A stretch of DNA of 64,000 nucleotides from contig NZ_JGZI01000010.1 in NCBI RefSeq assembly GCF_000741705.1, positions 124,001 to 188,000 of the forward strand. Reading direction: 5' to 3'. Shown here one piece after another: positions 1-6,233 of the stretch; position 1 is the stretch's first letter; each line of letters starts with the position of its first letter. A model generated the notes under the pieces. That model searched no databases, was not told where the DNA came from, and worked only from the letters and a program-made list of their open reading frames with translations. A program made the position numbers and the translations under genes. This stretch comes from Bifidobacterium psychraerophilum. GTDB lineage: Bacteria; Actinomycetota; Actinomycetes; Actinomycetales; Bifidobacteriaceae.

Positions 1-657
1 GTCACCGGACGTGATCTCCTGCTCAACTCCGGTACGAAGGCCGTCGAACACCTGCAACTGGGCTTTGGTGCTTCGACCTTCCGTTTCGCGGCCCCCAACG
101 AATCCGGTATCGAGGATCTCGCGGACATCGACGGCAAGCGCGTCGCCAGCTCCTTCGACAAACTGGTGGATGACTACCTGAAGGAACACGGGATCCATGC
201 GGACATCATCCATCTGGACGGTGCCGTGGAGTCCTCCGTGCACCTCGGTGTGGCCGATCTGATCGCCGATGTGGTGTCGACGGGTACGACGCTGCGCAAC
301 GCCGGACTGCGCATCTTCGCCGAACCGATCCTGCATTCTGAGGCCATTCTCATTCGTTCCCCGCGCATATCCATCGAGGACGAGCGACTGATCGTGCTGA
401 GCCGTCGTCTTCAGGGAGTGCTCACCGCCCAACGTTACGTGCTGATGGACTATGACATACCAGTCAGCAAAGTCGCGATCGCCGTGGGGATAACCCCGGG
501 CTTCGAGTCTCCGACCGTGTCCTCCCTTCATGACAAACAGTGGGCGGCCGTCAGGGCGATGGTTCCCAAACAGCAGGTCAATAATCTGATGGATAGGCTT
601 TACGAGATAGGTGCCAGGGCCATCATCGTCACAGCCCTCCAGGCATCGAGAATGTGA
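1..657 (+). CDS. hisG: ATP phosphoribosyltransferase (3' part, long form)
   Basis: First enzyme of histidine biosynthesis: it condenses ATP and PRPP to phosphoribosyl-ATP in the cytoplasm. The reading frame is open from base 1, so the N-terminus lies outside the window and 218 residues are visible. The part seen includes the PRPP-binding segment ([20 protein letters not shown]) and the C-terminal regulatory HisG_C domain (about the last 75 residues, with [17 protein letters not shown]). This makes it the long, hexameric, histidine-feedback-inhibited form. The TGA at 655-657 lies 4 bases before the ATG of the next gene, so translational coupling is likely. Confidence 0.95.
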   Translation, partial: VTGRDLLLNSGTKAVEHLQLGFGASTFRFAAPNESGIEDLADIDGKRVASSFDKLVDDYLKEHGIHADIIHLDGAVESSVHLGVADLIADVVSTGTTLRNAGLRIFAEPILHSEAILIRSPRISIEDERLIVLSRRLQGVLTAQRYVLMDYDIPVSKVAIAVGITPGFESPTVSSLHDKQWAAVRAMVPKQQVNNLMDRLYEIGARAIIVTALQASRM

Positions 658-661
658 GACA

Positions 662-1276
662 ATGCATACGCCGGAAAGCAGCAAAGACACTCGGTACAGC
701 CCTGAGCCAAAAGATGTGTTGTGGACGATTCCCAACGCGATAAGCGTGTTGCGCATCATGACCATACCCGTGATCGCGGTTATGGTCTCCCAACGACATC
801 TGATGATATCCCTGGTGCTGATCGTGGTTTCCGCTGCGTCGGATGGCGTTGACGGTTTCATTGCCAGGCGTTTCAACCAGGTCAGCCGTGTCGGTCAGAT
901 CCTCGATCCGATCGCGGACAGGCTGCTGATCCTGTGCACCATCCTCGCGCTTGGATTCGCCCATATTCTGCCGTGGTGGCTGCTGATTGTGGTCGGACTG
1001 CGGGATCTGGTTATGGGAATCCTCATCCTTATCCTCGCGCAGCATGGCTATGGCCCTCTGCCGGTTCATTACGCGGGAAAAACCGGTACGGCGATGCTGA
1101 TGCTGGCCATCCCCACCTTGATTCTCGCGGATTTCCAGGACACGCATTTCTTCGGGATCCTCCATCTGATCGCCTTGGCCGCGGTGCTGTGGGGCGTCGT
1201 GCTGTACTGGTTCGCCGGTGTCCTCTACATCCTGCAGGGCGCCAAGCTCATCAGGGAAGACACGCTTCATGAGTGA
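662..1276 (+). CDS. CDP-alcohol phosphatidyltransferase, PgsA2-like
   Basis: Integral membrane enzyme of phospholipid synthesis, 204 aa, transferring a phosphatidyl group from CDP-diacylglycerol to an alcohol. The complete signature D-G-x2-A-R-x8-G-x3-D-x3-D is present (DGFIAR ... GQILDPIAD), with about five hydrophobic segments. I chose the ATG at 662 because it follows the hisG stop by 4 bases; the frame is also open further upstream, inside hisG. It occupies the position of mycobacterial pgsA2 (Rv1822) ahead of the DUF881/FHA/MerR cluster. Whether the acceptor is glycerol-3-phosphate (PgsA) or phosphatidylglycerol (actinobacterial-type cardiolipin synthase) cannot be told from sequence. 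It overlaps the next gene by 8 bases. Confidence 0.88.
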   Translation: MHTPESSKDTRYSPEPKDVLWTIPNAISVLRIMTIPVIAVMVSQRHLMISLVLIVVSAASDGVDGFIARRFNQVSRVGQILDPIADRLLILCTILALGFAHILPWWLLIVVGLRDLVMGILILILAQHGYGPLPVHYAGKTGTAMLMLAIPTLILADFQDTHFFGILHLIALAAVLWGVVLYWFAGVLYILQGAKLIREDTLHE

Positions 1277-2252
1277 AGAACTCCACATGCCTTTGTCCTT
1301 CGAGGTCTCTGCTGATAGGGTCCCCTTGCATAGGCGTGCAGTGTTTTCCAAATCGGTTTTCTCGATCACCTCATGGAGTATCGGACAGGTGTCGCGGGAT
1401 TCGATGACAGGGACGATGCGGAGGCGCAAGCTGGCTGATGAGTCGCTTCGCCTCATCGATGATCTGACGAACCGTCCCGTCGACCCGATGTTCGAGGATG
1501 CGCTGCTGACCCCCAATGAGCAGCGTTCCCGGCTCTCCATCTGGTCGGGCAGGGTCGTGGTCTTCGTCATCACCCTTGCCGTGGGCTTCGCCGGCTGCCT
1601 GATCATCAGGGATCTCCATCAGGACACCAGACAGAAGGTGCGCCAAGAACTGATCGCGCAAATCGACTATGCCTCCTCGCGGTCGGACAATCTCTCGACA
1701 AGCATCGATGGCCTGCGCAATCAGATCGACAAACTGTCCACCGAGGTCGGTGGAGGCAAACAGAGCGCCGAAGTGACCAGGGAGGGTATCCTGAACGGCA
1801 CGACGGCTGTCAAAGGGCCTGGCATCAGCGTGACCTTGACCGATCCCTTGGCCGCTTCCGACGATGGAACGGCTTCCGGCTCATCCGGGCAGAACGACTC
1901 CTCGCAGATCCGCATCGTTTCGGATAGGGATCTGCAGACCTTCGTTTCCAAACTGTGGGCCGCAGGCGCGGAGGCGATCGCGATCAACGGGAACCGAATC
2001 GGTGTGCAGACCTCCGTTCGCACAGCCGGTTCGACCGTGCTGGTGGGGGTCGAATCGGTGCAGAGCCCATACACCATCGAGGCGATAGGGGACAGCAGCG
2101 CCTTGAAGAAGGCGATGAGCTCCTCCACCGAGAGCAATCTGTATGCGACACTGAAACAGGCGGGCATCTACCCACAAGTGTCTACGAAAGATACGATTAC
2201 GATGGATGCTGCGGGATCACCTGATCTGTCGTATGCAAAAGGGGAGGAATAG
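1269..2252 (+). CDS. DUF881 family membrane-anchored protein (first copy)
   Basis: Protein of 327 aa, family DUF881, function unknown. It has an approximately 95-residue cytoplasmic N-terminus, one membrane segment (VVVFVITLAVGFAGCLII), a short coiled coil (heptad-like region with SIDGLRNQIDKLSTEV), and then the DUF881 domain with GPGISVTLTDP, the AEAIAINGNRI segment and the SPYTIEAIG motif. The ATG at 1269 overlaps the previous stop by 8 bases; an inner ATG near codon 47 is an alternative. It corresponds by position to Rv1823 and is paired with a second DUF881 gene two genes on, suggesting an envelope or division complex with the small basic protein. That role is inferred only from co-conservation. 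Confidence 0.85.
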   Translation: MSEELHMPLSFEVSADRVPLHRRAVFSKSVFSITSWSIGQVSRDSMTGTMRRRKLADESLRLIDDLTNRPVDPMFEDALLTPNEQRSRLSIWSGRVVVFVITLAVGFAGCLIIRDLHQDTRQKVRQELIAQIDYASSRSDNLSTSIDGLRNQIDKLSTEVGGGKQSAEVTREGILNGTTAVKGPGISVTLTDPLAASDDGTASGSSGQNDSSQIRIVSDRDLQTFVSKLWAAGAEAIAINGNRIGVQTSVRTAGSTVLVGVESVQSPYTIEAIGDSSALKKAMSSSTESNLYATLKQAGIYPQVSTKDTITMDAAGSPDLSYAKGEE

Positions 2253-2254
2253 AT

Positions 2255-2587
2255 ATGTCTGCGGTGCTTGGATTGATAGTGGGAGTGGTGGTTGGCATCT
2301 TCTTGCAACCGGATATTCCCATCGTGCTGCAGCCGTATCTGCCGATCATGGTCGTCGCCGCATTGGACGCGCTCCTTGGGGCCGCACGATCCTTCTTCGA
2401 GCGGAGCTTCTCCGACAAGGTCTTCGTCATATCCTTTCTGTCGAATGTGCTGACGGCCACGCTGCTGGTGCTGCTCGGTAACCAGCTCGGGGTGGGCTCA
2501 CAGCTGCAGACCGCCGTGATCGTGGTCTTGGGCATCAGGATATTCTCGAATGTGTCCGCAATCAGAAGATTCATCTTCAGGGGATAG
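2255..2587 (+). CDS. Small basic protein (DUF1290/Sbp), membrane
   Basis: Protein of 110 aa with about three hydrophobic segments, matching the DUF1290 'small basic protein' family known next to cell-division genes in Gram-positive bacteria. The recognisable stretch is AALDALLGAARSFFERSFSD, followed by two C-terminal helices and the FSNVSAIRRFIF end. It starts 2 bases after the upstream DUF881 stop. A GGGGAGGA ribosome-binding site lies inside the end of that gene, so expression is coupled. It is the equivalent of Rv1824. Molecular function is not established. Confidence 0.88.
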   Translation: MSAVLGLIVGVVVGIFLQPDIPIVLQPYLPIMVVAALDALLGAARSFFERSFSDKVFVISFLSNVLTATLLVLLGNQLGVGSQLQTAVIVVLGIRIFSNVSAIRRFIFRG

Positions 2588-2598
2588 TCGGAGCATCT

Positions 2599-3432
2599 AT
2601 GGCAAAGCACGATGATATGGAATCAGAGCCGGAGACGGAGGCCCAGACTGAGGCACGCCGTACCCGGCGACGCAGCAAGAACGGCGACAATACCGATACC
2701 GGATCTTTTCCGATGGTCAGAAGAAAGCCCTCACGCTCGCTGAACGCCAATGCCACACGCGCGAAGGTCGTCACCAGCGTGCTGGTGGGGCTCCTGTGCG
2801 CCCTGCTCGGTTTCGGATATGTCGTTCAGGTGCGCAACACCTCCTCCTCGTATGAATCCTTAAGCGAGGACGAACTGGTTCGCGTGCTCGATGAGACCAG
2901 CACGCAGGTGGACAAGCTTGAGGAGCGCCGGAACGAACTGAACCGGCAGCTTACCTCCATCCAGTCCGCGGCGGACAAGCAGAAGGAAGCGGAGAAGATC
3001 GCGCAGCAGAACGCGCTGACCAGTGGCATACTCTCCGGAAGACTGCCCGCACAGGGCAAAGGCGTGACCATTCACGTGACCCAGCACGGCACGCATGTCG
3101 ATGCGGCGACGATGTTCACACTGATCGAGGAGCTGCGCAATGCGGGAGCCGAGGTGATCTCCTTCAGTTCGGTTCGCGTGGTCACATCCACATACATCAA
3201 GGACACGAAGAACGGCCTGATCGTCGATGGGGAACAGCTTTCCAGCCCTTATACGATCAAGGCGATCGGCAACCCCTCGGACCTGCAGAACGCCATTCAG
3301 ATCGCCGGGGGAGTGGGCTCTCGTTTGAAGGTGACACTGAATGCGACGGTGAGTGTCGCGCAGACCGATAGTGTCAAAATTGACGAGGTTCGCACACCCA
3401 AGCAATATCAATATGCAAGAACGGTAGAATAA
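2599..3432 (+). CDS. DUF881 family membrane-anchored protein (second copy)
   Basis: Protein of 277 aa. The N-terminus is cytoplasmic, strongly charged and Arg/Glu/Thr-rich. One membrane helix follows (VVTSVLVGLLCALLGFGYVV, about residues 55-75), then an extracytoplasmic coiled coil (SEDELVRVLDETSTQVDKLE onward, about residues 90-135) and the DUF881 fold ending SPYTIKAIGNPSDLQNAI. The coiled coil together with the DUF881 core suggests a paired or oligomeric partner of the DUF881 protein encoded at 1269-2252. The start is 11 bases after the DUF1290 stop. It is the equivalent of Rv1825; biochemical role unknown. Confidence 0.86.
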   Translation: MAKHDDMESEPETEAQTEARRTRRRSKNGDNTDTGSFPMVRRKPSRSLNANATRAKVVTSVLVGLLCALLGFGYVVQVRNTSSSYESLSEDELVRVLDETSTQVDKLEERRNELNRQLTSIQSAADKQKEAEKIAQQNALTSGILSGRLPAQGKGVTIHVTQHGTHVDAATMFTLIEELRNAGAEVISFSSVRVVTSTYIKDTKNGLIVDGEQLSSPYTIKAIGNPSDLQNAIQIAGGVGSRLKVTLNATVSVAQTDSVKIDEVRTPKQYQYARTVE

Positions 3433-3437
3433 CGACT

Positions 3438-3881
3438 ATGACTGATCCGATTCCAACAGCTGGCGAAACAACAATAATCGGCATGCCGGCGCTGAGCATA
3501 CCTGTGGTAACGAGTGCCGACCGTCCACTGACTCAAGATGATCTTGAAACGATAGCCAAGCTTTCCGAAGGCACCGCACTGCTCATCTCGACGCGTGGCG
3601 CCGTCTCAGGCTCCAGATACCTCCTCGATGAGGATGAGGTAACGGTGGGCAGGGATCCCAACGCCGACATCCTGCTCGACGACTCGACCGTATCCAGGGC
3701 GCACGCACTGTTCCGAAGGGTCGGAAACGACTTCCATGTGGTCGATGCGGGAAGCCTTAACGGCACCTATGTCAATCGTGAACGCGTCGATGATGTGATG
3801 CTTCACAACGGTGATGAGATCATGGTCGGAAAGTTCCGACTCGTTTTCTTCACCAAATCCGCAGTTGTATCCGCACGCTGA
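3438..3881 (+). CDS. FHA-domain protein, GarA/OdhI-like
   Basis: Cytoplasmic phosphothreonine-binding regulator of 147 aa. The FHA domain spans about residues 55-140, with the conserved GRDPNADILLDD, SRAH and GSLNGTYVNRERV elements. The N-terminal tail carries E10-T11-T12, matching the ETT of the ETTSVF phosphorylation motif of mycobacterial GarA and corynebacterial OdhI, but followed here by IIG. In those species Ser/Thr kinases phosphorylate the tail, which then folds onto its own FHA domain and releases 2-oxoglutarate enzymes. No 2-oxoglutarate dehydrogenase is visible here, so the target may differ. It starts 5 bases after the DUF881 stop and is followed by the MerR gene, as in Rv1827-Rv1828. 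Confidence 0.9.
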   Translation: MTDPIPTAGETTIIGMPALSIPVVTSADRPLTQDDLETIAKLSEGTALLISTRGAVSGSRYLLDEDEVTVGRDPNADILLDDSTVSRAHALFRRVGNDFHVVDAGSLNGTYVNRERVDDVMLHNGDEIMVGKFRLVFFTKSAVVSAR

Positions 3882-3960
3882 CGACGGAGCTCGCGTTAGA
3901 CTGAAAGCATGATGAGAATTGCACGCTTGCGATTTGCTGGCGTGCAGGGGACTTCCAGTG

Positions 3961-4641
3961 ATGAGGGGCACGGCGATGGCGGTAGGACGGCAGACGGACG
4001 GTGAACAGGCGACGGCGTTTTTGAAGCTGCATGTGCCGCTGGAGGAACGCACCGACTTGAACGCCGATGATGCAATCCAGGGGGAGTTGTTCGGCTTCCC
4101 TGAGGACAGCGATGAGATTCGCGGCTACCGGGGGACCGTGGCGTCCAAGGCCGCAGGAATCACATACAGGCAGCTTGACTACTGGGCGCGCAAACAGATC
4201 GTCGAACCGTCGATCAACCCTTCACACGGCTCGGGATCACGACGACTGTATTCCTTCAAGGATGTGGTCATCCTGGCCGTGTCGAAGAAACTGCTGGATG
4301 CGGGTGTGAACCTGCAGAATGTGACCACCGCAATCGGATATCTCACCGAGCGTGGAGCGCAGCAGCTCGAAGGCATCACGATTGTGTGTGATGGAACGGC
4401 TGTGCGTGAGTGCACCGGTGTGGAGGAAATCTCCGCGATGGTCAACAGCGGCAAGGCCGTGTTCGCCGTATCGGTCGGATCATTGTGGCATCAGATGGAA
4501 CAGACCCTTGAGCACGAGGATTATGTCGAGATCCGCAGCGCCTCGGCGAGTAAGCCCGCTGGTCGGCCGATCGATGAACTGACCGCGATGCGTCTGCGCA
4601 AGCGTATGGAAGAGCAGCGCATCGAACGAGAGCGGGCCTAA
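3961..4641 (+). CDS. MerR-family regulator, FtsR/Rv1828-like
   Basis: DNA-binding regulator of 226 aa. A MerR winged helix spans about residues 45-115 (KAAGITYRQLDYWARKQIVE, then SRRLYSFKDVVILAVSKKLLDAG). A C-terminal ligand or dimer region follows, with no cysteine cluster suggesting metal sensing. Order and sequence match the GarA-adjacent MerR protein Rv1828, called FtsR in Corynebacterium, where it activates ftsZ. The frame is open upstream; I placed the start at ATG 3961, which has AGGGG about 9 bases upstream. ATG 3976, also preceded by AGGGG, is equally plausible. A strong hairpin follows the stop. Confidence 0.87.
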   Translation: MRGTAMAVGRQTDGEQATAFLKLHVPLEERTDLNADDAIQGELFGFPEDSDEIRGYRGTVASKAAGITYRQLDYWARKQIVEPSINPSHGSGSRRLYSFKDVVILAVSKKLLDAGVNLQNVTTAIGYLTERGAQQLEGITIVCDGTAVRECTGVEEISAMVNSGKAVFAVSVGSLWHQMEQTLEHEDYVEIRSASASKPAGRPIDELTAMRLRKRMEEQRIERERA

Positions 4642-4665
4642 GACCAGAGCAGTGCATCGCCGAGG

Positions 4666-4701
4666 ACAGCCACGCAGCGCAGAGCAGCGCTGCGTGGCTG
4701 T
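4666..4701 (+). terminator. Terminator hairpin after the merR gene
   Basis: Perfect 15-bp stem (4666-4680 with 4687-4701), loop AGAGCA, 24 bases after the MerR stop. There is no long T-tract, as is common in high-GC actinobacteria. Confidence 0.75.
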
Positions 4702-4782
4702 GTCGTTCCTGACAGCAATATGTTGATCTAATCTGACATAACGTACATTATCGGCGTTTACTGTATGGACTGCAATGATAGT

Positions 4783-4831
4783 GATTTTGATTGTGATAGG
4801 GATTTTGATTGTGATAGGGACTCTGATAAGG
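4783..4831. repeat. Short tandem repeat, 18-bp unit
   Basis: Two exact copies of an 18-bp unit beginning GATTTTGATT (4783-4800 and 4801-4818), followed by a degenerate third copy to about 4831. It lies in the noncoding gap between the MerR terminator and the HAD terminator and is unusually A+T-rich for the window. No gene is visible in 4642-4928. Confidence 0.8.
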
Positions 4832-4834
4832 AAA

Positions 4835-4868
4835 CGCCGGGTACAGAATGGAAATCCCATACCCGGCG
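4835..4868 (-). terminator. Terminator hairpin of the HAD phosphatase gene
   Basis: Inverted repeat CGCCGGGTA (4835-4843) with TACCCGGCG (4860-4868). Read on the minus strand it lies 60 bases past the HAD stop and is followed by TTTCC. Confidence 0.65.
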
Positions 4869-4928
4869 CAGCCGAGGAATCCTGATGGTCCGTATGGGCG
4901 AATGCCCGGCACCAGCACTGATGTCGTT

Positions 4929-5648
4929 TCAGTGGGTGGTGAAATACTGTTCCACGGCGTTTTCCAGTTCATCAACGTGCTGGATGATCTCGTAGGCACC
5001 ATGCTCCTTGAGCTCACCATCCTCGGCGTAGCCCCAGGCGCAGCCTATGGCGTCCAGACCGACGGCGATGGCGCCATCAACATCGGTCCAGCGGTCGCCC
5101 ACCATAACCGCCTTATCGCCGTGTTCCGGGTCAAAGCCGATGTTCTCGAAGGCGTAGCGTATGACCTGATCCTTGTTGATGCGGCTGTTGTCCCTGCTGG
5201 CGCCGTAGACGGCGTCGACCATCGCGTCGATACCGAAGTGCTCGCAGACCGGGCCGGCTTGGTATTCGGGCTTGCAGGTGGCCACGGCGAGATAATAGCC
5301 GTCGTCGCGGAGCTTGCGCAATTGCTCGGGTATCCCCTCGTACACCGAGTTGTACAGGCATCCGGGCACCAGATGACCGGGTTGCTGAGGGTCGTCGAAG
5401 GTATCGATCTCCGAGTAGTATCTGCGATACAATTTCACGGAACGCTCAAGGGTCTCGCCACGCAGACCGTTGCGGTGCATGGATTCCATGATGGCCGGGC
5501 CGATGAAGCGGTTCAGCTCCTGCGCGTCAGGAACCGGCTGATGAAGGTCCTCAAGTGTTTTCCTGACCGATGAGAGGATTCCTGGTGCTGATTCGGTCAA
5601 TGTGCCGTCCAAATCCAACAGCACCACCCGTGATGCGCGATTTGCCAT
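4929..5648 (-). CDS. HAD-superfamily hydrolase, phosphoglycolate phosphatase-like
   Basis: Cytoplasmic phosphatase of 239 aa in the Gph/PpaX-like HAD subfamily I. Motif I is LLDLDGTLTES (nucleophile Asp at LDxD), motif II is ATCKP, and the motif III/IV region is GDRWTDVDGA with the Mg-binding acidic pair. A helical cap (about residues 20-90) lies between motifs I and II. The reading frame extends 14 codons upstream to a TTG. The ATG at 5648, just before motif I, places the protein at the usual family length, so I prefer it. The substrate is not predictable. The gene stands alone between two hairpins and is expressed away from the MerR gene. Confidence 0.85.
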   Translation of the reverse strand: MANRASRVVLLDLDGTLTESAPGILSSVRKTLEDLHQPVPDAQELNRFIGPAIMESMHRNGLRGETLERSVKLYRRYYSEIDTFDDPQQPGHLVPGCLYNSVYEGIPEQLRKLRDDGYYLAVATCKPEYQAGPVCEHFGIDAMVDAVYGASRDNSRINKDQVIRYAFENIGFDPEHGDKAVMVGDRWTDVDGAIAVGLDAIGCAWGYAEDGELKEHGAYEIIQHVDELENAVEQYFTTH

Positions 5649-5756
5649 ATCCCTTACATTCCCTGTCTGGTAGTTGATGCTGATATTCAATCCAAGGACT
5701 TCGCCCGACGCGCCCCGCCGCTTTTCAGAGCCTGCGTGCAGGGCGCATCATGATGC

Positions 5757-6104
5757 TCACTCGTAATCTGGTATCCAACCGTCATGATGCATCGCCAGGC
5801 GCTTCTCCAACAGTGTTTTCAACTCATCTTCACTGCGGCGCTCAAGCAGCATATCCCAATGGGTCCTGGTCGGTTTGGTGATTTCGTCGGCCTGTGAATC
5901 GTGCTCGCCCTCACGCTTTGCCACGGAACCGCAACGGCACTCCCACTCCTCGGGAACCTCGGCGCCTTCGGCGAAGGGAAGAATCGTACGATGACCCTTA
6001 GGACATACATACGCAACATCCATGCGTGCCGCAAAATCCACATTATCGTCTGATTCCAACGATTTCGCACCGATGCTCATCCCGCGCAAACTGCGTTCAG
6101 CCAT
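5757..6104 (-). CDS. rbpA: RNA polymerase-binding protein RbpA
   Basis: Actinobacterial protein that binds the principal sigma factor and RNA polymerase and stabilises the open promoter complex; 115 aa, the family's normal length. The core carries the zinc-type set C34, H38, C56 and C58 (VCPKGH and WECRCG). The C-terminal sigma-interaction helix is in TRTHWDMLLERRSEDELKTLLEKR. The N-terminus MAERSLRGMSIGAKSLE is the conserved tail. A strong AGGAGG lies 5 bases before the ATG. The promoter region contains GGAAT-N18-GTT, matching SigR/SigH promoters (see separate entry). Confidence 0.96.
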   Translation of the reverse strand: MAERSLRGMSIGAKSLESDDNVDFAARMDVAYVCPKGHRTILPFAEGAEVPEEWECRCGSVAKREGEHDSQADEITKPTRTHWDMLLERRSEDELKTLLEKRLAMHHDGWIPDYE

Positions 6105-6140
6105 ACTGCCTCCTCAAAATTGTCCTTATCCAAACTACAA

Positions 6141-6166
6141 AACAGCTGGGACGTAACGAATATTCC
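6141..6166 (-). promoter_or_regulatory. Candidate SigR/SigH-type promoter of rbpA
   Basis: On the minus strand GGAAT (6162-6166) is separated by exactly 18 bases from GTT (6141-6143), the ECF SigR/SigH consensus. It sits about 37 bases upstream of the rbpA start codon. Streptomyces rbpA is known to be SigR-controlled. Confidence 0.6.
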
Positions 6167-6233
6167 GCAATTCGCCCCTCGCTGAGGCCACTTCCCCACC
6201 GCCCGGTCCCCCGGAATCACGTGCGCCGCGGCA

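Noticed and set aside
4848-5573. A 241-codon plus-strand frame opposite the HAD gene
   Set aside because: Antisense to clear HAD motifs and lacking any recognisable family; the minus-strand gene is complete.
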